A program made the translations under genes and the position numbers. Under the pieces are notes generated by a model. That model did no database searches, had not been told where the DNA came from, and saw only the letters and a list, made by a program, of their open reading frames with translations. DNA of 64,000 nucleotides from Spirochaetia bacterium UBA5763 (GTDB taxonomy: Bacteria > Spirochaetota > UBA4802 > UBA5550). Where the stretch lies: positions 231,118-295,117 of the forward strand of contig DIEX01000018.1 of NCBI GenBank assembly GCA_002418835.1, given 5' to 3'. This document shows, piece by piece, positions 35,067 through 44,064 of this stretch. Within the stretch, counting starts at the first letter, position 1. The number at the start of each line of letters is the position of its first letter.

Positions 35067-35252
35067 ATGCAGAAGAAAATATTAGTAAAGCAGGTAAGAA
35101 GCGCAATCTCAACTAAGCCGAATCAGAGAGACACATTGAGAGCTCTTGGGCTTAGAAAGATTAATGCCACAAGGGAACACGATGATAACCTTGTAATCAG
35201 GGGGATGATTGATAAAGTCAAACATCTCGTGGAAGTAACTGAAATAAAGTAG
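35067..35252 (+). CDS. rpmD: 50S ribosomal protein L30
   Basis: Small ferredoxin-like-fold protein. ATG 35067 gives 61 residues (MQKKILVKQVRSAIST) with GGGAG eight bases upstream; earlier in-frame starts at 35052 and 35061 overlap or crowd that sequence. The TLRALGLRKINATRE segment is the L30 signature. Confidence 0.93.
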   Translation: MQKKILVKQVRSAISTKPNQRDTLRALGLRKINATREHDDNLVIRGMIDKVKHLVEVTEIK

Positions 35253-35267
35253 AAGAAGAGAAAAACT

Positions 35268-35714
35268 ATGGAACTTTATACATTAAAAAAACCTGCATCA
35301 ATTAAAAGAAAGAAAAGGGTAGGTATTGGACCTTCATCAGGACATGGTAAAACGTCATGTAAAGGACACAAAGGTCAGATGGCGAGATCCGGTGCAAAAC
35401 ATCGCGCCTGGTTTGAGGGTGGCCAGATGCCTCTTCAGAGAAGGATTCCAAAACGTGGATTCAATAATATTTTTAAAGTTTATTATCAGATTGTTAATGT
35501 ATCACAACTTGATAAAATTGATGCTTCAGAAATTACTCCGGAAGTGCTTGTTAAATCCGGTCTTATAGATTCAGTTTGCGAACCTGTGAAAATTCTCGGT
35601 AACGGGGAAATCAGCAAAGGTAAAAAAATTACAGCTGATGCATTTTCAGCTTCAGCAATTGAGAAGATTAAAAAAGCGGGCGGCGAAGCAGTTCTTTCAA
35701 ACGAATCTAAATAG
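35268..35714 (+). CDS. rplO: 50S ribosomal protein L15
   Basis: Late-assembly 23S rRNA binder. The 148 residues start with the glycine-rich extension KKRVGIGPSSGHGKTSCKGHKG and include the FEGGQMPLQRRIPKRGF motif. Standard length and position just before secY. Confidence 0.97.
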   Translation: MELYTLKKPASIKRKKRVGIGPSSGHGKTSCKGHKGQMARSGAKHRAWFEGGQMPLQRRIPKRGFNNIFKVYYQIVNVSQLDKIDASEITPEVLVKSGLIDSVCEPVKILGNGEISKGKKITADAFSASAIEKIKKAGGEAVLSNESK

Positions 35715-35733
35715 ATAGGGATAAGGAAAATTA

Positions 35734-37074
35734 ATGTCAAGTGCTGTTGTAAATATCTTCAAAATTCCTGATTTAAGAAAAAGGGTATTATTTACCCTTT
35801 TTATGTTAATTGTTTACAGAATTGGAGCCCATATTCCAATACCCGGTATCAACGTTGAAGCATTAAAGGATTATTTTGTAGAAGCTGAAAATTCAGGTGT
35901 ACTTGATTTTTTTGACCTCTTTGCAGGGGGAGCTTTAAAGAGATTTACTATCTTTGCTCTCGGTATTATGCCATATATTTCATCTTCAATTATTATAGAC
36001 CTTCTTAAAACAGTTTTCCCATATCTCATGGAGCTGTCAAAAGAAGGTGCAGAAGGGCAGAAGAAGCTTAGCCAGTATACAAAATATGGAACGGTTCTTC
36101 TTTGTACAATACAGGGTTTAGGGCTTGTTTTCTGGATGAAATCTATGAGAACGGCAGATGGCACATCAGTTGTTCCGGAAGGTTCCGGTATTGGCTTTAC
36201 AATAATGGCGGTACTTGCAATAGTCACGGGAACCATGGTTCTAATGTGGTTCGGTGAGCAGATTACTGAACGCGGTATAGGAAATGGAATTTCACTTATC
36301 ATTATGGCCGGTATTGTTGTAAGGCTTCCCCAATCGTTTTATGCTACAATGAAAAAGATTGGTGATACAGGAGAACCTATTGTTGGTATAATATTATTAG
36401 GTCTCTTTTTTCTTGTTGTCGCAGCATGTATTCTTCTTACTCTTGGAACTAGAAGAATTCCTGTTCAATATGGCAAAAGAATGATGGGTGGTGCTGCAAT
36501 GCAGAGAACTGCTCAGTATATTCCTTTACGGGTAAATGCTGCAGGGGTTATCCCTATCATTTTTGCTTCAGCAATTATTGTATTTCCATCACAGATGGTC
36601 AGAATGGTCGGCGTAAGCAGCAATGTTTATCTTAATAAACTACAGTATTGGCTAACACCGGGACAAATACCTTATATAGTTCTTTACTGCGCACTTGTTA
36701 TATTTTTCTGTTTTTTCTATACACAGTTACGTTTTAACCCTGTTGAAATTGCTGATAATCTTAAAAAATACGGCGGTTTTATTCCTGGCATAAGACCTGG
36801 CCTTAATACATCTGATTATCTGATGGGAGTTTTAAACAGGATTACTTTATCAGGTTCAATATTTCTGGCTCTGATCTCTATAGTCCCTGATTTTATAATA
36901 AGAATATGGCCGGAGCAGGTACCAATGGATATGGCTTATCTGTTCGGCGGGACATCACTTCTGATTATTGTCGGTGTAGCATTAGATACTTTGAAACAGA
37001 TTGAGTCTCAGCTTCTGATGAGGCATTATGACGGCTTTCTCGGTTCCAAGAAGAAAATCCAGGGAAGATTTTAA
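35734..37074 (+). CDS. secY: Preprotein translocase subunit SecY
   Basis: Channel-forming subunit of the Sec translocon, inner membrane. The 446 residues show ten hydrophobic segments, the first after RKRVLFTLFMLIVYRIGAHIP, and conserved blocks GIMPYISSSII, GIGNGISLIIMAGIV and RFNPVEIADNLKKYGGFIPG (the cytosolic loop). It lies 19 bases after rplO. Adenylate kinase and map, often next in other bacteria, are absent; infA follows directly. Confidence 0.97.
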   Translation: MSSAVVNIFKIPDLRKRVLFTLFMLIVYRIGAHIPIPGINVEALKDYFVEAENSGVLDFFDLFAGGALKRFTIFALGIMPYISSSIIIDLLKTVFPYLMELSKEGAEGQKKLSQYTKYGTVLLCTIQGLGLVFWMKSMRTADGTSVVPEGSGIGFTIMAVLAIVTGTMVLMWFGEQITERGIGNGISLIIMAGIVVRLPQSFYATMKKIGDTGEPIVGIILLGLFFLVVAACILLTLGTRRIPVQYGKRMMGGAAMQRTAQYIPLRVNAAGVIPIIFASAIIVFPSQMVRMVGVSSNVYLNKLQYWLTPGQIPYIVLYCALVIFFCFFYTQLRFNPVEIADNLKKYGGFIPGIRPGLNTSDYLMGVLNRITLSGSIFLALISIVPDFIIRIWPEQVPMDMAYLFGGTSLLIIVGVALDTLKQIESQLLMRHYDGFLGSKKKIQGRF

Positions 37075-37092
37075 TATATTTGAGAGAGGTTT

Positions 37093-37311
37093 ATGGCTAA
37101 AGAAGAACCAATTGAAGTTGAGGGAGTTGTGGTTGAACCGTTACCCAATGCGATGTTCAGGGTAAAGCTGGCAAACGGGCATGTAGTCCTGGCACATATT
37201 TCCGGTAAAATGAGAATGCATTATATAAGGATTCTTCCAGGTGATAAAGTAACAGTAGAATTATCACCCTATGATTTGAATAGAGGAAGAATTACATATA
37301 GATCAAAATGA
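37093..37311 (+). CDS. infA: Translation initiation factor IF-1
   Basis: OB-fold factor that occupies the A site during initiation. The 72 residues MAKEEPIEVEGVVVEPLPNA through RGRITYRSK are typical of the family. It sits between secY and rpmJ. Confidence 0.97.
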   Translation: MAKEEPIEVEGVVVEPLPNAMFRVKLANGHVVLAHISGKMRMHYIRILPGDKVTVELSPYDLNRGRITYRSK

Positions 37312-37331
37312 GTGAACTTAGTATAATAAAG

Positions 37332-37361
37332 TTGACATTAAGTTGATGTTATTAATATATG
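37332..37361 (+). promoter_or_regulatory. Candidate internal promoter before rpmJ
   Basis: TTGACA (37332-37337) with TATATG (37356-37361) 18 bases later, inside the 78-base infA-rpmJ gap. It could give extra transcription of the alpha operon (rpmJ-rplQ). The -10 is only a partial match. Confidence 0.45.
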
Positions 37362-37389
37362 GCTTTTTGTTCGATAAGAGGTATAAGTT

Positions 37390-37524
37390 ATGAAGGTTAA
37401 TGTATCAGTAAAGAAAGTTTGCAGTGAATGCAAAGTTATTAAAAGACATGGTGTTGTCCGGGTTATATGCACAAATCCAAGGCATAAACAGCGACAGAAG
37501 ATTAGAAAAATTAGTAAACATTAA
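37390..37524 (+). CDS. rpmJ: 50S ribosomal protein L36
   Basis: Short basic zinc-ribbon protein. The frame codes 44 residues beginning MKVNVSVKKVCSECKVIKRH, with zinc ligands Cys11, Cys14, Cys27 and His32 all present. It is longer than the usual 37-38 residues because of a basic tail (KIRKISKH). Position between infA and rpsM is the standard one. Confidence 0.93.
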   Translation: MKVNVSVKKVCSECKVIKRHGVVRVICTNPRHKQRQKIRKISKH

Positions 37525-37549
37525 TTGATAGTTAAGAGGATTATATTCT

Positions 37550-37924
37550 ATGGCAAGGATAGCAGGTGTAGATTTACCAAACGATAAAAGAGTCGAGATC
37601 GGGCTTACATACATCTACGGAATAGGAATGACAACATCCAAAAAAATCGTAAGTGAAGCTGGAATAAACCCTGATACACGAATAAAGGATCTTACTGATG
37701 ATGAAATTGCAAATATCAGAAAATTTATAGACCTGAATCTGAAAGTTGAAGGAGATCTCAGAACGGAGATATCTTTAAATATAAAACGCTTGATGGATAT
37801 AGGATGCTACAGGGGGATCAGACATAGAAGAGGATTACCTGTTAGAGGACAGAACACCAAGAACAATGCAAGAACCAGAAAAGGTAATCGCAAGGCTTCT
37901 GTCGGAAGCAAGAAAAAGAAATAA
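37550..37924 (+). CDS. rpsM: 30S ribosomal protein S13
   Basis: Head protein bridging to the large subunit. The 124 residues begin MARIAGVDLPNDKRVEIGLTYIYGIG and end with a basic tail; the C-terminal signature CYRGIRHRRGLPVRGQNTKNNAR (about 86-108) is present. First full S-protein of the alpha operon; 12 bases before rpsK. Confidence 0.97.
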   Translation: MARIAGVDLPNDKRVEIGLTYIYGIGMTTSKKIVSEAGINPDTRIKDLTDDEIANIRKFIDLNLKVEGDLRTEISLNIKRLMDIGCYRGIRHRRGLPVRGQNTKNNARTRKGNRKASVGSKKKK

Positions 37925-37936
37925 GGGGTATTTTTC

Positions 37937-38323
37937 GTGAAACAGAAAAAAGTTAAAAAGAAAGAGAAAAAGAATATTCCTGTTGGGAAAGCTTTTATTC
38001 AGGCTACATATAATAATACTATAGTAACTCTTACTGATATGCAGGGTAATGTTATTTCATGGGCAACAGCAGGCGGAGAGGGTTTTAAGGGTTCAAGAAA
38101 ATCTACTCCATTTGCAGCTCAGATGGCTGCTAAAACAGCTGCTGAGAGTGCAATTGAAACATCGGGTCTTCAGTCAATTGAAGTATATGTAAAAGGCCCC
38201 GGAATCGGAAGGGAAGCAGCAGTGAGATCTCTTTTTCAGAGCGGACTTAACATAAGCAAGATAAAGGATGTGACTCCTGTTCCTCACAACGGTTGCAGAC
38301 CTAAAAAACGCAGAAGAGTTTGA
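37937..38323 (+). CDS. rpsK: 30S ribosomal protein S11
   Basis: Platform protein near the mRNA exit. It begins with GTG (37937) preceded by AAGGGG, and codes 128 residues. Signature blocks are AFIQATYNNTIVTLTD and the C-terminal DVTPVPHNGCRPKKRRRV. Confidence 0.97.
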   Translation: MKQKKVKKKEKKNIPVGKAFIQATYNNTIVTLTDMQGNVISWATAGGEGFKGSRKSTPFAAQMAAKTAAESAIETSGLQSIEVYVKGPGIGREAAVRSLFQSGLNISKIKDVTPVPHNGCRPKKRRRV

Positions 38324-38338
38324 TGGAGTGTTCTAATT

Positions 38339-38971
38339 ATGGCTAAATATACAGGACCAAGATGTAAACTATGCAGAAGGGAGATGACTCCACTTATGCT
38401 TAAAGGGCAGAGATGCCTCACAGATAAATGTCCATTAAAGGGTGATAAAAAATATCCTCCAGGACCTCCCAAAAAGAGAAGAACAAAAATGTCTGACTAT
38501 GCTGTTCAGTTAAGGGAGAAGCAGAAAATCAAGAGAACATATGGACTCCTTGAGAAGGCTTTCAGGCTTAATTTCGAAGAAGCTAACAGAATGAAAGGTG
38601 TTACAGGCGATAATATGCTTTCGCTTCTTGAAAGAAGGCTCGATAATGTAGTATACAGAACAGGTTTTGCCTCATCAAGATCTCAGGCAAGACAGCTTAT
38701 TCAGCATCAGCATATTACTGTTAATGGCAGAGTTGTTGATATACCCTCTTTTATAGTAAGAGAAGGGCATCAGATTGAAATAAGAGAAAACTTTAAAACA
38801 AATACAGTACTTGAAGATTCTATAAAGCTCTCAAAAGCGATTGATTCCAAACCCGAATGGATAGATGCTGACTATGATGCAAAAACAGCTAAAGTCAGCC
38901 GTATACCGGTAAGGACTGATGTCAAAGAAGGATTTAATGAGCAGCTTGTAGTTGAGCTCTATTCAAAATAG
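38339..38971 (+). CDS. rpsD: 30S ribosomal protein S4, zinc-binding form
   Basis: Initiator of 30S assembly and, in E. coli, alpha-operon repressor. The 210 residues keep four N-terminal cysteines (Cys9, Cys12, Cys26, Cys31 in the region CKLCRRE to CLTDKC), the zinc form. The S4 RNA-binding domain appears as LERRLDNVVYRTGFASSRSQ followed by ARQLIQHQHITVNGR. Confidence 0.97.
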   Translation: MAKYTGPRCKLCRREMTPLMLKGQRCLTDKCPLKGDKKYPPGPPKKRRTKMSDYAVQLREKQKIKRTYGLLEKAFRLNFEEANRMKGVTGDNMLSLLERRLDNVVYRTGFASSRSQARQLIQHQHITVNGRVVDIPSFIVREGHQIEIRENFKTNTVLEDSIKLSKAIDSKPEWIDADYDAKTAKVSRIPVRTDVKEGFNEQLVVELYSK

Positions 38972-39028
38972 TGATTTCACTGATTCAGGTTTACAAGTTG
39001 TTTTTTTAATATTGAGCTGGAGGAAAAG

Positions 39029-39994
39029 ATGGCCCCAAAAAATCTCCTGAAGGGCTTTAAACGACCAAGTAAAATTTCATTTGAACATGATGAATTGCAG
39101 CCGAACTACGGAAGATTTATTGCAGAACCATTTGAAAGAGGTTACGGTTTAACGGTTGGAAATTCACTTAGAAGAGTGTTACTCTCATCTATCGAAGGGG
39201 CTGCAATTACAGCCATTAAGATAGAAGGTGTGCCTCATGAGTTTTCCACAATTCCCGGTGTTTATGAAGACGTAACCAGGATGATACTTAGCCTCAAGAA
39301 ACTGAGATTTAAGTATGAAGGCGAGATTCCTAAAGTTTTACATATAGTCAAACAGGGCTCTGGAGAACTTACTGGCGCTGACTTTAATATAGATCCTGAT
39401 ATTGAGGTAATGAATAAAGACCTCAAAATTGTAACTCTTAATGATTCTGCAAAAATCGATATGGAAGTGCAGATAGAGAGAGGAAGGGGCTATGTTCCAT
39501 CCGAGATTAACAAGGTTAATACTGAGACTGTAGGGGTTATTCCGATAGACTCAGCTTTTTCACCGGTGGTTAAGGTCAATGTAAAGGTTGAAGATACACG
39601 TGTATCTCAGAGAACTGACTATGATAAGCTTATTCTGGAAATCTGGACAGATGGTTCCATTACACCGGATGATACACTTGCTCAGGCTGCAAAAATAATC
39701 AAGGATCACATGTCTATCTTCATTAACTTTGAAGAGGAGCATGAAGAGGAAATTGAAGTAGTTGATGAAGGAATCGAAAAAATGAAGGTTCTTTTATCAA
39801 AATCTATCGATGATATTGAATTTTCTGTCAGGGCATATAACACACTGAAAAGTGTTGATGTATCAACACTTGAAGAACTCGTCAAACGGACTGAAGATGA
39901 GGTCAGGAAGTCTAAACATTTCAGTGATATGGTACTGAAAGAGATAAAATCAAAACTTGAGGCTTATCATTTAAGCCTTGGATTGAAGGATTAA
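39029..39994 (+). CDS. rpoA: RNA polymerase alpha subunit
   Basis: Assembly platform of RNA polymerase. The 321 residues form the N-terminal dimerisation domain (GRFIAEPFERGYGLTVGNSL, then RRVLLSSIEGAAI), a linker rich in Glu (EEEHEEEIEV), and the C-terminal domain (about 250-321, RAYNTLKSVDVSTLEELVKR) that contacts UP elements and activators. A GGAGG precedes the ATG. 13 bases before rplQ. Confidence 0.98.
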   Translation: MAPKNLLKGFKRPSKISFEHDELQPNYGRFIAEPFERGYGLTVGNSLRRVLLSSIEGAAITAIKIEGVPHEFSTIPGVYEDVTRMILSLKKLRFKYEGEIPKVLHIVKQGSGELTGADFNIDPDIEVMNKDLKIVTLNDSAKIDMEVQIERGRGYVPSEINKVNTETVGVIPIDSAFSPVVKVNVKVEDTRVSQRTDYDKLILEIWTDGSITPDDTLAQAAKIIKDHMSIFINFEEEHEEEIEVVDEGIEKMKVLLSKSIDDIEFSVRAYNTLKSVDVSTLEELVKRTEDEVRKSKHFSDMVLKEIKSKLEAYHLSLGLKD

Positions 39995-40007
39995 ATGAGG
40001 TTAATAA

Positions 40008-40454
40008 ATGAGACACAAGAATAAAGTAAGGATACTTGGCAGAAGTCACGCACACAGAAAAGCCATGTTTGAAAATATGGTCACTTCCCTCTTTGATCAT
40101 GAAAGAATCATTACAACAAAAGAGAAAGGGAAGGAACTGAAAATTGTTTCTGAAAAGCTCATAACAAAAGCAAAGAAAAATATAGTTATCCCGGATTCTG
40201 AACCTGAAAAGAAACTTCATAACAAGAAAGAGGTTTTCAGAGTAATTAAAAACAAAGATATTGTAAAAAAACTTTTCGATGATATAGCGCCGAGATTTAA
40301 AGATAGAAAGGGCGGTTATACAAGAATGTATCTTCTCGGTAGAAGAGATGGTGATGCTGCGGAAATGGCTGTTGTTGAACTTGTTGAAAGAAAAGCAAAA
40401 GTTGTTGAGCCGAAAGCCGATACAAAAAAAGACGCCAAGAAAAAAGAGAAATAG
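40008..40454 (+). CDS. rplQ: 50S ribosomal protein L17
   Basis: Tunnel-exit protein. The 148 residues start MRHKNKVRILGRSHAHRKAM and keep TSLFDHERIITTKEKGKEL and GGYTRMYLLGRRDGDAAEMA. It has a Lys/Asp/Glu-rich C-terminal tail beyond the usual 115-125 residues. Last gene of the ribosomal cluster; the transcription terminator follows at 40483. Confidence 0.96.
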   Translation: MRHKNKVRILGRSHAHRKAMFENMVTSLFDHERIITTKEKGKELKIVSEKLITKAKKNIVIPDSEPEKKLHNKKEVFRVIKNKDIVKKLFDDIAPRFKDRKGGYTRMYLLGRRDGDAAEMAVVELVERKAKVVEPKADTKKDAKKKEK

Positions 40455-40482
40455 ATTAAATATCACATTTTGATATAATCAT

Positions 40483-40514
40483 AAAAAAGCTTCAGAAAAT
40501 TCTGAAGCTTTTTT
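40483..40514. terminator. Bidirectional intrinsic terminator after rplQ
   Basis: AAAAAAGCTTCAGA (40483-40496), loop AAAT, TCTGAAGCTTTTTT (40501-40514): 14 perfect pairs with A/T runs on both sides. It can end the rplQ transcript on the plus strand and the converging minus-strand gene at 40536. Confidence 0.92.
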
Positions 40515-40535
40515 GATCCTGGAGTAATTTCTATT

Positions 40536-41426
40536 TCATGAATCTTTTAATCCCAGTTTATCCATTGTTTTTTTCCGTCTCATGAGTTCTACATTATAAA
40601 GCAGCTTCACATTATCAACAGCATCTACTTTGAATTTTTCAGGGATTCTGTCATCGAATATGGGAGTCAGCTGATCCTTTCTTATCTGATATTTATCTAG
40701 GATATTGCCCGCATTATGCTGGTTTTTTACTCTGTATATTTCAAGAGCACTCTCTTTTCCGATTCGGCATTTGATAATTACGTTCATATATTTTTGAATT
40801 ACATAGTCCAGATTTTCTGTTTTGATTTTTTTACGGCTCTTGATAAATTTTATATCCTCTCCATCATGAACACGTTTAGCTTCATGATAGTGGTAAAATC
40901 CGTTTTTAAGGTATCTTTCTATCTTGGAAGCATCAAAATAAAAATGATAATCTTTTGCTGAAAATTTTTCATCATAGGGCATAACATCTTTTAATGGATC
41001 GAAGGGCTTATTGAAATATGACGCATACCCGTTTCTTCTGTCCAGTTCAAGAAATATCTCAATAGACTTGTTGTCTTCGATAGTCGATTTAAGGAGTTCA
41101 TCAGTTCTCTGCAGGTATAATGCTGAAAGTTCCTCCATCATATTCATTATTTCAATTTTTAAATTATAGAATTTTGCAGCTGATTCGTCAAAATTCTGCC
41201 CGTAATGCTGAAGACTTGCAGCCTCATAGTTTTTTGTAATGGATTCCATCGATTTCTGGTTGGAATCATTCCTGAAGTTGGCAATCATCGGTTTCAGTTC
41301 GCGTAGAATTCTTGTTGTATAATAGTAGTCTTTGCTTGATCTTTCAGCAATAGATATAGGATAAGCAGCTGTTCCTGCGAGCAGGATTATCATGAGTATC
41401 TGGAATAGCCGGCCTGCTTTTTTCAT
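40536..41426 (-). CDS. Exported protein of unknown function
   Basis: I do not recognise the family. With ATG 41426 (GAGG five bases upstream) the protein has 296 residues and a clear signal peptide (MKKAGRLFQILMIILLAGTA, followed by a plausible AYP/ISIA cleavage region). An upstream in-frame ATG at 41459 lacks a ribosome-binding sequence. The mature part is charged and mostly helical in appearance, rich in Lys, Asp, Tyr and Asn, with no cysteine pairs and no further membrane span. It is probably periplasmic. It converges with the ribosomal cluster and is followed by the shared terminator. Confidence 0.75.
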   Translation of the reverse strand: MKKAGRLFQILMIILLAGTAAYPISIAERSSKDYYYTTRILRELKPMIANFRNDSNQKSMESITKNYEAASLQHYGQNFDESAAKFYNLKIEIMNMMEELSALYLQRTDELLKSTIEDNKSIEIFLELDRRNGYASYFNKPFDPLKDVMPYDEKFSAKDYHFYFDASKIERYLKNGFYHYHEAKRVHDGEDIKFIKSRKKIKTENLDYVIQKYMNVIIKCRIGKESALEIYRVKNQHNAGNILDKYQIRKDQLTPIFDDRIPEKFKVDAVDNVKLLYNVELMRRKKTMDKLGLKDS

Positions 41427-41636
41427 TGTGTGCCTCGCAAAATCGATATTTGTATTCATTTATATTTCGACATATAAAAAAGGGTTCTTAACCAGAAAAT
41501 CTTGTATTTATGGTAATAAATACTTTTTAAATGCCCTGTTTATAATTATATAGATATATATCTTTTTTGATTACTACCTAAAAAAATAATTGTATCGATT
41601 TATATATCATGGATATTAGTATTTCTAAAGGGAAAA

Positions 41637-41654
41637 CCTGATCATGGGATCAGG
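41637..41654 (+). other. Hairpin in the leader of the DUF2225 gene
   Basis: CCTGATC (41637-41643), loop ATGG, GATCAGG (41648-41654), then CATAATTTTTTAAA. It resembles a small intrinsic terminator but lies only 35 bases before the next start codon, with no gene ending on the plus strand nearby. It may be an attenuator or chance. Confidence 0.45.
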
Positions 41655-41689
41655 CATAATTTTTTAAAATAATACCTCTGGAGCACCGG

Positions 41690-42556
41690 ATGGACGATTC
41701 AAAAAAGATTTCATTCAGGCAGAAAAATGCAACTCTATGCCCTGTTTGCAGAAATGAATTTTTCAGGGAGGAGATGTTCACCGGAGGCGGACGGCTCATT
41801 GTTGAAAAGCTCACTGATGAGTTGAGGAGAGTTTATAAGGAAAGCAAGAAATTTGGTAAGATATATCCTCTTGTGTATTTGCTTAATGTATGTCCGAACT
41901 GCCTGTTTACAGCTTATCCGAAGGATTTCAGCGAAGTAACAGATGCAGAGATCAGCAAACTTCAGGAAATGAGGCCTGTAAGAATGAATGCAGTAAATAA
42001 ATTCTTCGGTGAACTCGATTTTAAAGCAGACAGAAACCTGATGCTTGGCGCTGCTTCATATATGCTCGCAGTTGACTGTTATAATGTAAGACGGAAAAAT
42101 GTCGCACCGACTTTTAAAAAAGCTGTTTCATCTTTACGAGGGGCGTGGCTCTTTTCTGATCTTGCGAATGAATACCCGGATCTCCCTTATAAAAAAATGT
42201 CTCTCTTTTTCTATAAAAAAGCCCATGAATATTATCTGCAGGTTATTGAGCTTCTTCAGAACGGAAATGAGCCGGCAGATGCAGCAGGGAATATGGGGCC
42301 TGACGCTGACAAAAACTGGGGTTATGAAGGGATTTTATATGTAATGGCAGTTCTTACTTTAAAGTTCGGTTCACGTGAAAAGGATGTTGATAAGAAGATA
42401 GAGCATTTTAATACATGTAAAAAATATTTAAGCAGACTTTTCGGGGCAGGGAAGTCATCGAAAGCGACCCCCAGTGATCTCCTGGATAAAACAAGAGATT
42501 TGTATGACAAGATAAATGAATCGCTTGCACAGTGGGAAGCGGAGAAGAATTCTTGA
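41690..42556 (+). CDS. DUF2225 family protein
   Basis: Function unknown; the family is found in spirochaetes and Firmicutes. The 288 residues have two zinc-ribbon-like CxxC pairs near the start (CPVC about residue 17 and CPNC about residue 71) framing a short segment, then a helical region that looks like TPR-type repeats (residues about 120-280, with YKKMSLFFYKKAHEYYLQVI). A GGAG lies before the ATG. Its stop overlaps the TTG start of truA by four-base TTGA, implying coupling. Confidence 0.85.
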   Translation: MDDSKKISFRQKNATLCPVCRNEFFREEMFTGGGRLIVEKLTDELRRVYKESKKFGKIYPLVYLLNVCPNCLFTAYPKDFSEVTDAEISKLQEMRPVRMNAVNKFFGELDFKADRNLMLGAASYMLAVDCYNVRRKNVAPTFKKAVSSLRGAWLFSDLANEYPDLPYKKMSLFFYKKAHEYYLQVIELLQNGNEPADAAGNMGPDADKNWGYEGILYVMAVLTLKFGSREKDVDKKIEHFNTCKKYLSRLFGAGKSSKATPSDLLDKTRDLYDKINESLAQWEAEKNS

Positions 42557-43320
42557 GCCGCTATGCACTGTTACTGCAATATGACGGCACTGAATTTAAT
42601 GGATGGCAGATACAGGCGGGGGGCCGTACAATTCAGGATGAACTTGAGAAGGCTGTAAAGATTCTTGCCAAAAAAGATGTCAGGGTCACGGCATCAGGGC
42701 GCACTGATGCCGGTGTTCATGCACTGGGACAGGTTGCCCACTTTGATGCTGATATTGATATCTCCCTTGAAAAACTCTGCGCAAACCTCAACGGCATAAT
42801 GTCACGTGATGTTTCAGTTAAGAACGCTTACCACGTGCCTTATGATTTTCATTCAAGATTTTCAGCTGTTAAACGGGAGTATATTTATCTTATATACAGA
42901 TCCCCTATGAGAACTCCGTTTGTTCGAAACAGGGCTATGTGGATTAATCATCCCTTTGATATAGAATATATAAGAGAAGCATCCTCTTATCTTATAGGGG
43001 AGAAGGATTTCTGCTCTTTCTGTAAAAAGATCTCTTCAGATAATGGAACAATAAGGAAAGTTGAGTCCATAGATGTTACTGAATCCGATGATGTAATAAG
43101 AATCAGGTTGAGAGCAAATGCTTTTCTGCATAATATGATAAGGATAATAGTTGGTACTATAGTGCAGATGTACCGTGAAAAAAGGGAGCCGGCGTTTATT
43201 CTTGAAATTCTGGAGAGGCGGGATAGGTCTTACGGCGGTTTTACAGCTCCCCCCTATGGATTGTATCTTAACGAGATTACATATGAGCCCCCATTGGATC
43301 AATATGAATCAGCTTTCTGA
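42553..43320 (+). CDS. truA: tRNA pseudouridine(38-40) synthase
   Basis: Isomerises uridines 38-40 in the anticodon arm of many tRNAs. I use a TTG start at 42553 (255 residues) because GGAG lies eight bases upstream and the TTGA overlaps the DUF2225 stop; the longer frame from GTG 42532 adds a non-family tail. The catalytic Asp is in ASGRTDAGVHALGQVAHFD, and LLQYDGTEFNGWQ and the C-terminal FLHNMIRIIVGT match TruA. Confidence 0.94.
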   Translation: MSRYALLLQYDGTEFNGWQIQAGGRTIQDELEKAVKILAKKDVRVTASGRTDAGVHALGQVAHFDADIDISLEKLCANLNGIMSRDVSVKNAYHVPYDFHSRFSAVKREYIYLIYRSPMRTPFVRNRAMWINHPFDIEYIREASSYLIGEKDFCSFCKKISSDNGTIRKVESIDVTESDDVIRIRLRANAFLHNMIRIIVGTIVQMYREKREPAFILEILERRDRSYGGFTAPPYGLYLNEITYEPPLDQYESAF

Positions 43321-43422
43321 ATGTTAAATAAAATATGAAACATTTTCAGTCTTAAATGGTATATTTAACGTGTGATGTAATTCACTCCTTTATTTGCGCA
43401 GATTTGTCAGTGATTTTAATTA

Positions 43423-43449
43423 TTGACATTATGAAGTCGTGAATAAATA
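43423..43449 (+). promoter_or_regulatory. Candidate promoter before the beta-barrel-like gene
   Basis: TTGACA (43423-43428), with TAAATA (43444-43449) 15 bases later. It lies in a 164-base gap after truA. The spacing is short and the -10 weak, so only the -35 is convincing. Confidence 0.4.
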
Positions 43450-43484
43450 TATCAAAAAATTATTAATCCCGGTTAATCCTGACA

Positions 43485-44054
43485 ATGAGAAAACATTTAA
43501 CTGTTTTATCCGTATTTCTGCTGTGCGTTTCATTATGCTCTGAACTTTCGGCAGCAAGCTCAAGAAAGAAATATTTTTCAAAACCTCAGATAGGCTTGTG
43601 GTACGGGCCGATAACTCCATTATTTGAGACCAATGAACATCTTGATCCTAATCTTGGTGGAGGGGGGTTTTTCAGATACAATTTACCTTATGCGCCATTA
43701 AAGATCGGACTCGAATCATCTTACCAGTATTATGATTCAGAGGGTGTAGCCGAAATGAGGCTTATTCCTGTTTATACAAATCTTCTCTGGCTCATTCCCA
43801 TTGATCTTCCGATAAGATTCCAGTTGAAGGCAGGGGCTGGTCTGTGCAAAGTCCGTGTTGAACCTGATGATATAAATCAGTGGGACCCGATGTTTATGGC
43901 TGGTACAGAGATTTCATTTCCCGCAGGGAAGATCGCAAACATCGCGCTAAGGCTTGATTACCTTTGTGTATATGAAGAGCATCTGAAAGGCGCTACTCAA
44001 AACGGGCATTTTTTCAATGCCGGAATTTCGCTTTATTTTAATTTAAACTTGTAA
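43485..44054 (+). CDS. Probable outer-membrane beta-barrel protein
   Basis: Not assigned to a named family. The 189 residues start with a signal peptide (RKHLTVLSVFLLCVSLC, cleavage probably after ELSAA) and then alternate hydrophobic and polar residues with many Tyr, Phe and Gly, as in small outer-membrane barrels. The C terminus (NAGISLYFNLNL) has the aromatic, alternating pattern of a final strand. It precedes a lipoprotein gene by ten bases and is probably co-transcribed with it, suggesting a joint envelope role. Confidence 0.7.
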   Translation: MRKHLTVLSVFLLCVSLCSELSAASSRKKYFSKPQIGLWYGPITPLFETNEHLDPNLGGGGFFRYNLPYAPLKIGLESSYQYYDSEGVAEMRLIPVYTNLLWLIPIDLPIRFQLKAGAGLCKVRVEPDDINQWDPMFMAGTEISFPAGKIANIALRLDYLCVYEEHLKGATQNGHFFNAGISLYFNLNL

Positions 44055-44064
44055 TGGTGTGCTG

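Noticed and set aside
37075..37092. Absence of adk and map between secY and infA
   Set aside because: The order secY-infA-rpmJ is also found in other bacteria, so it is a normal variation.
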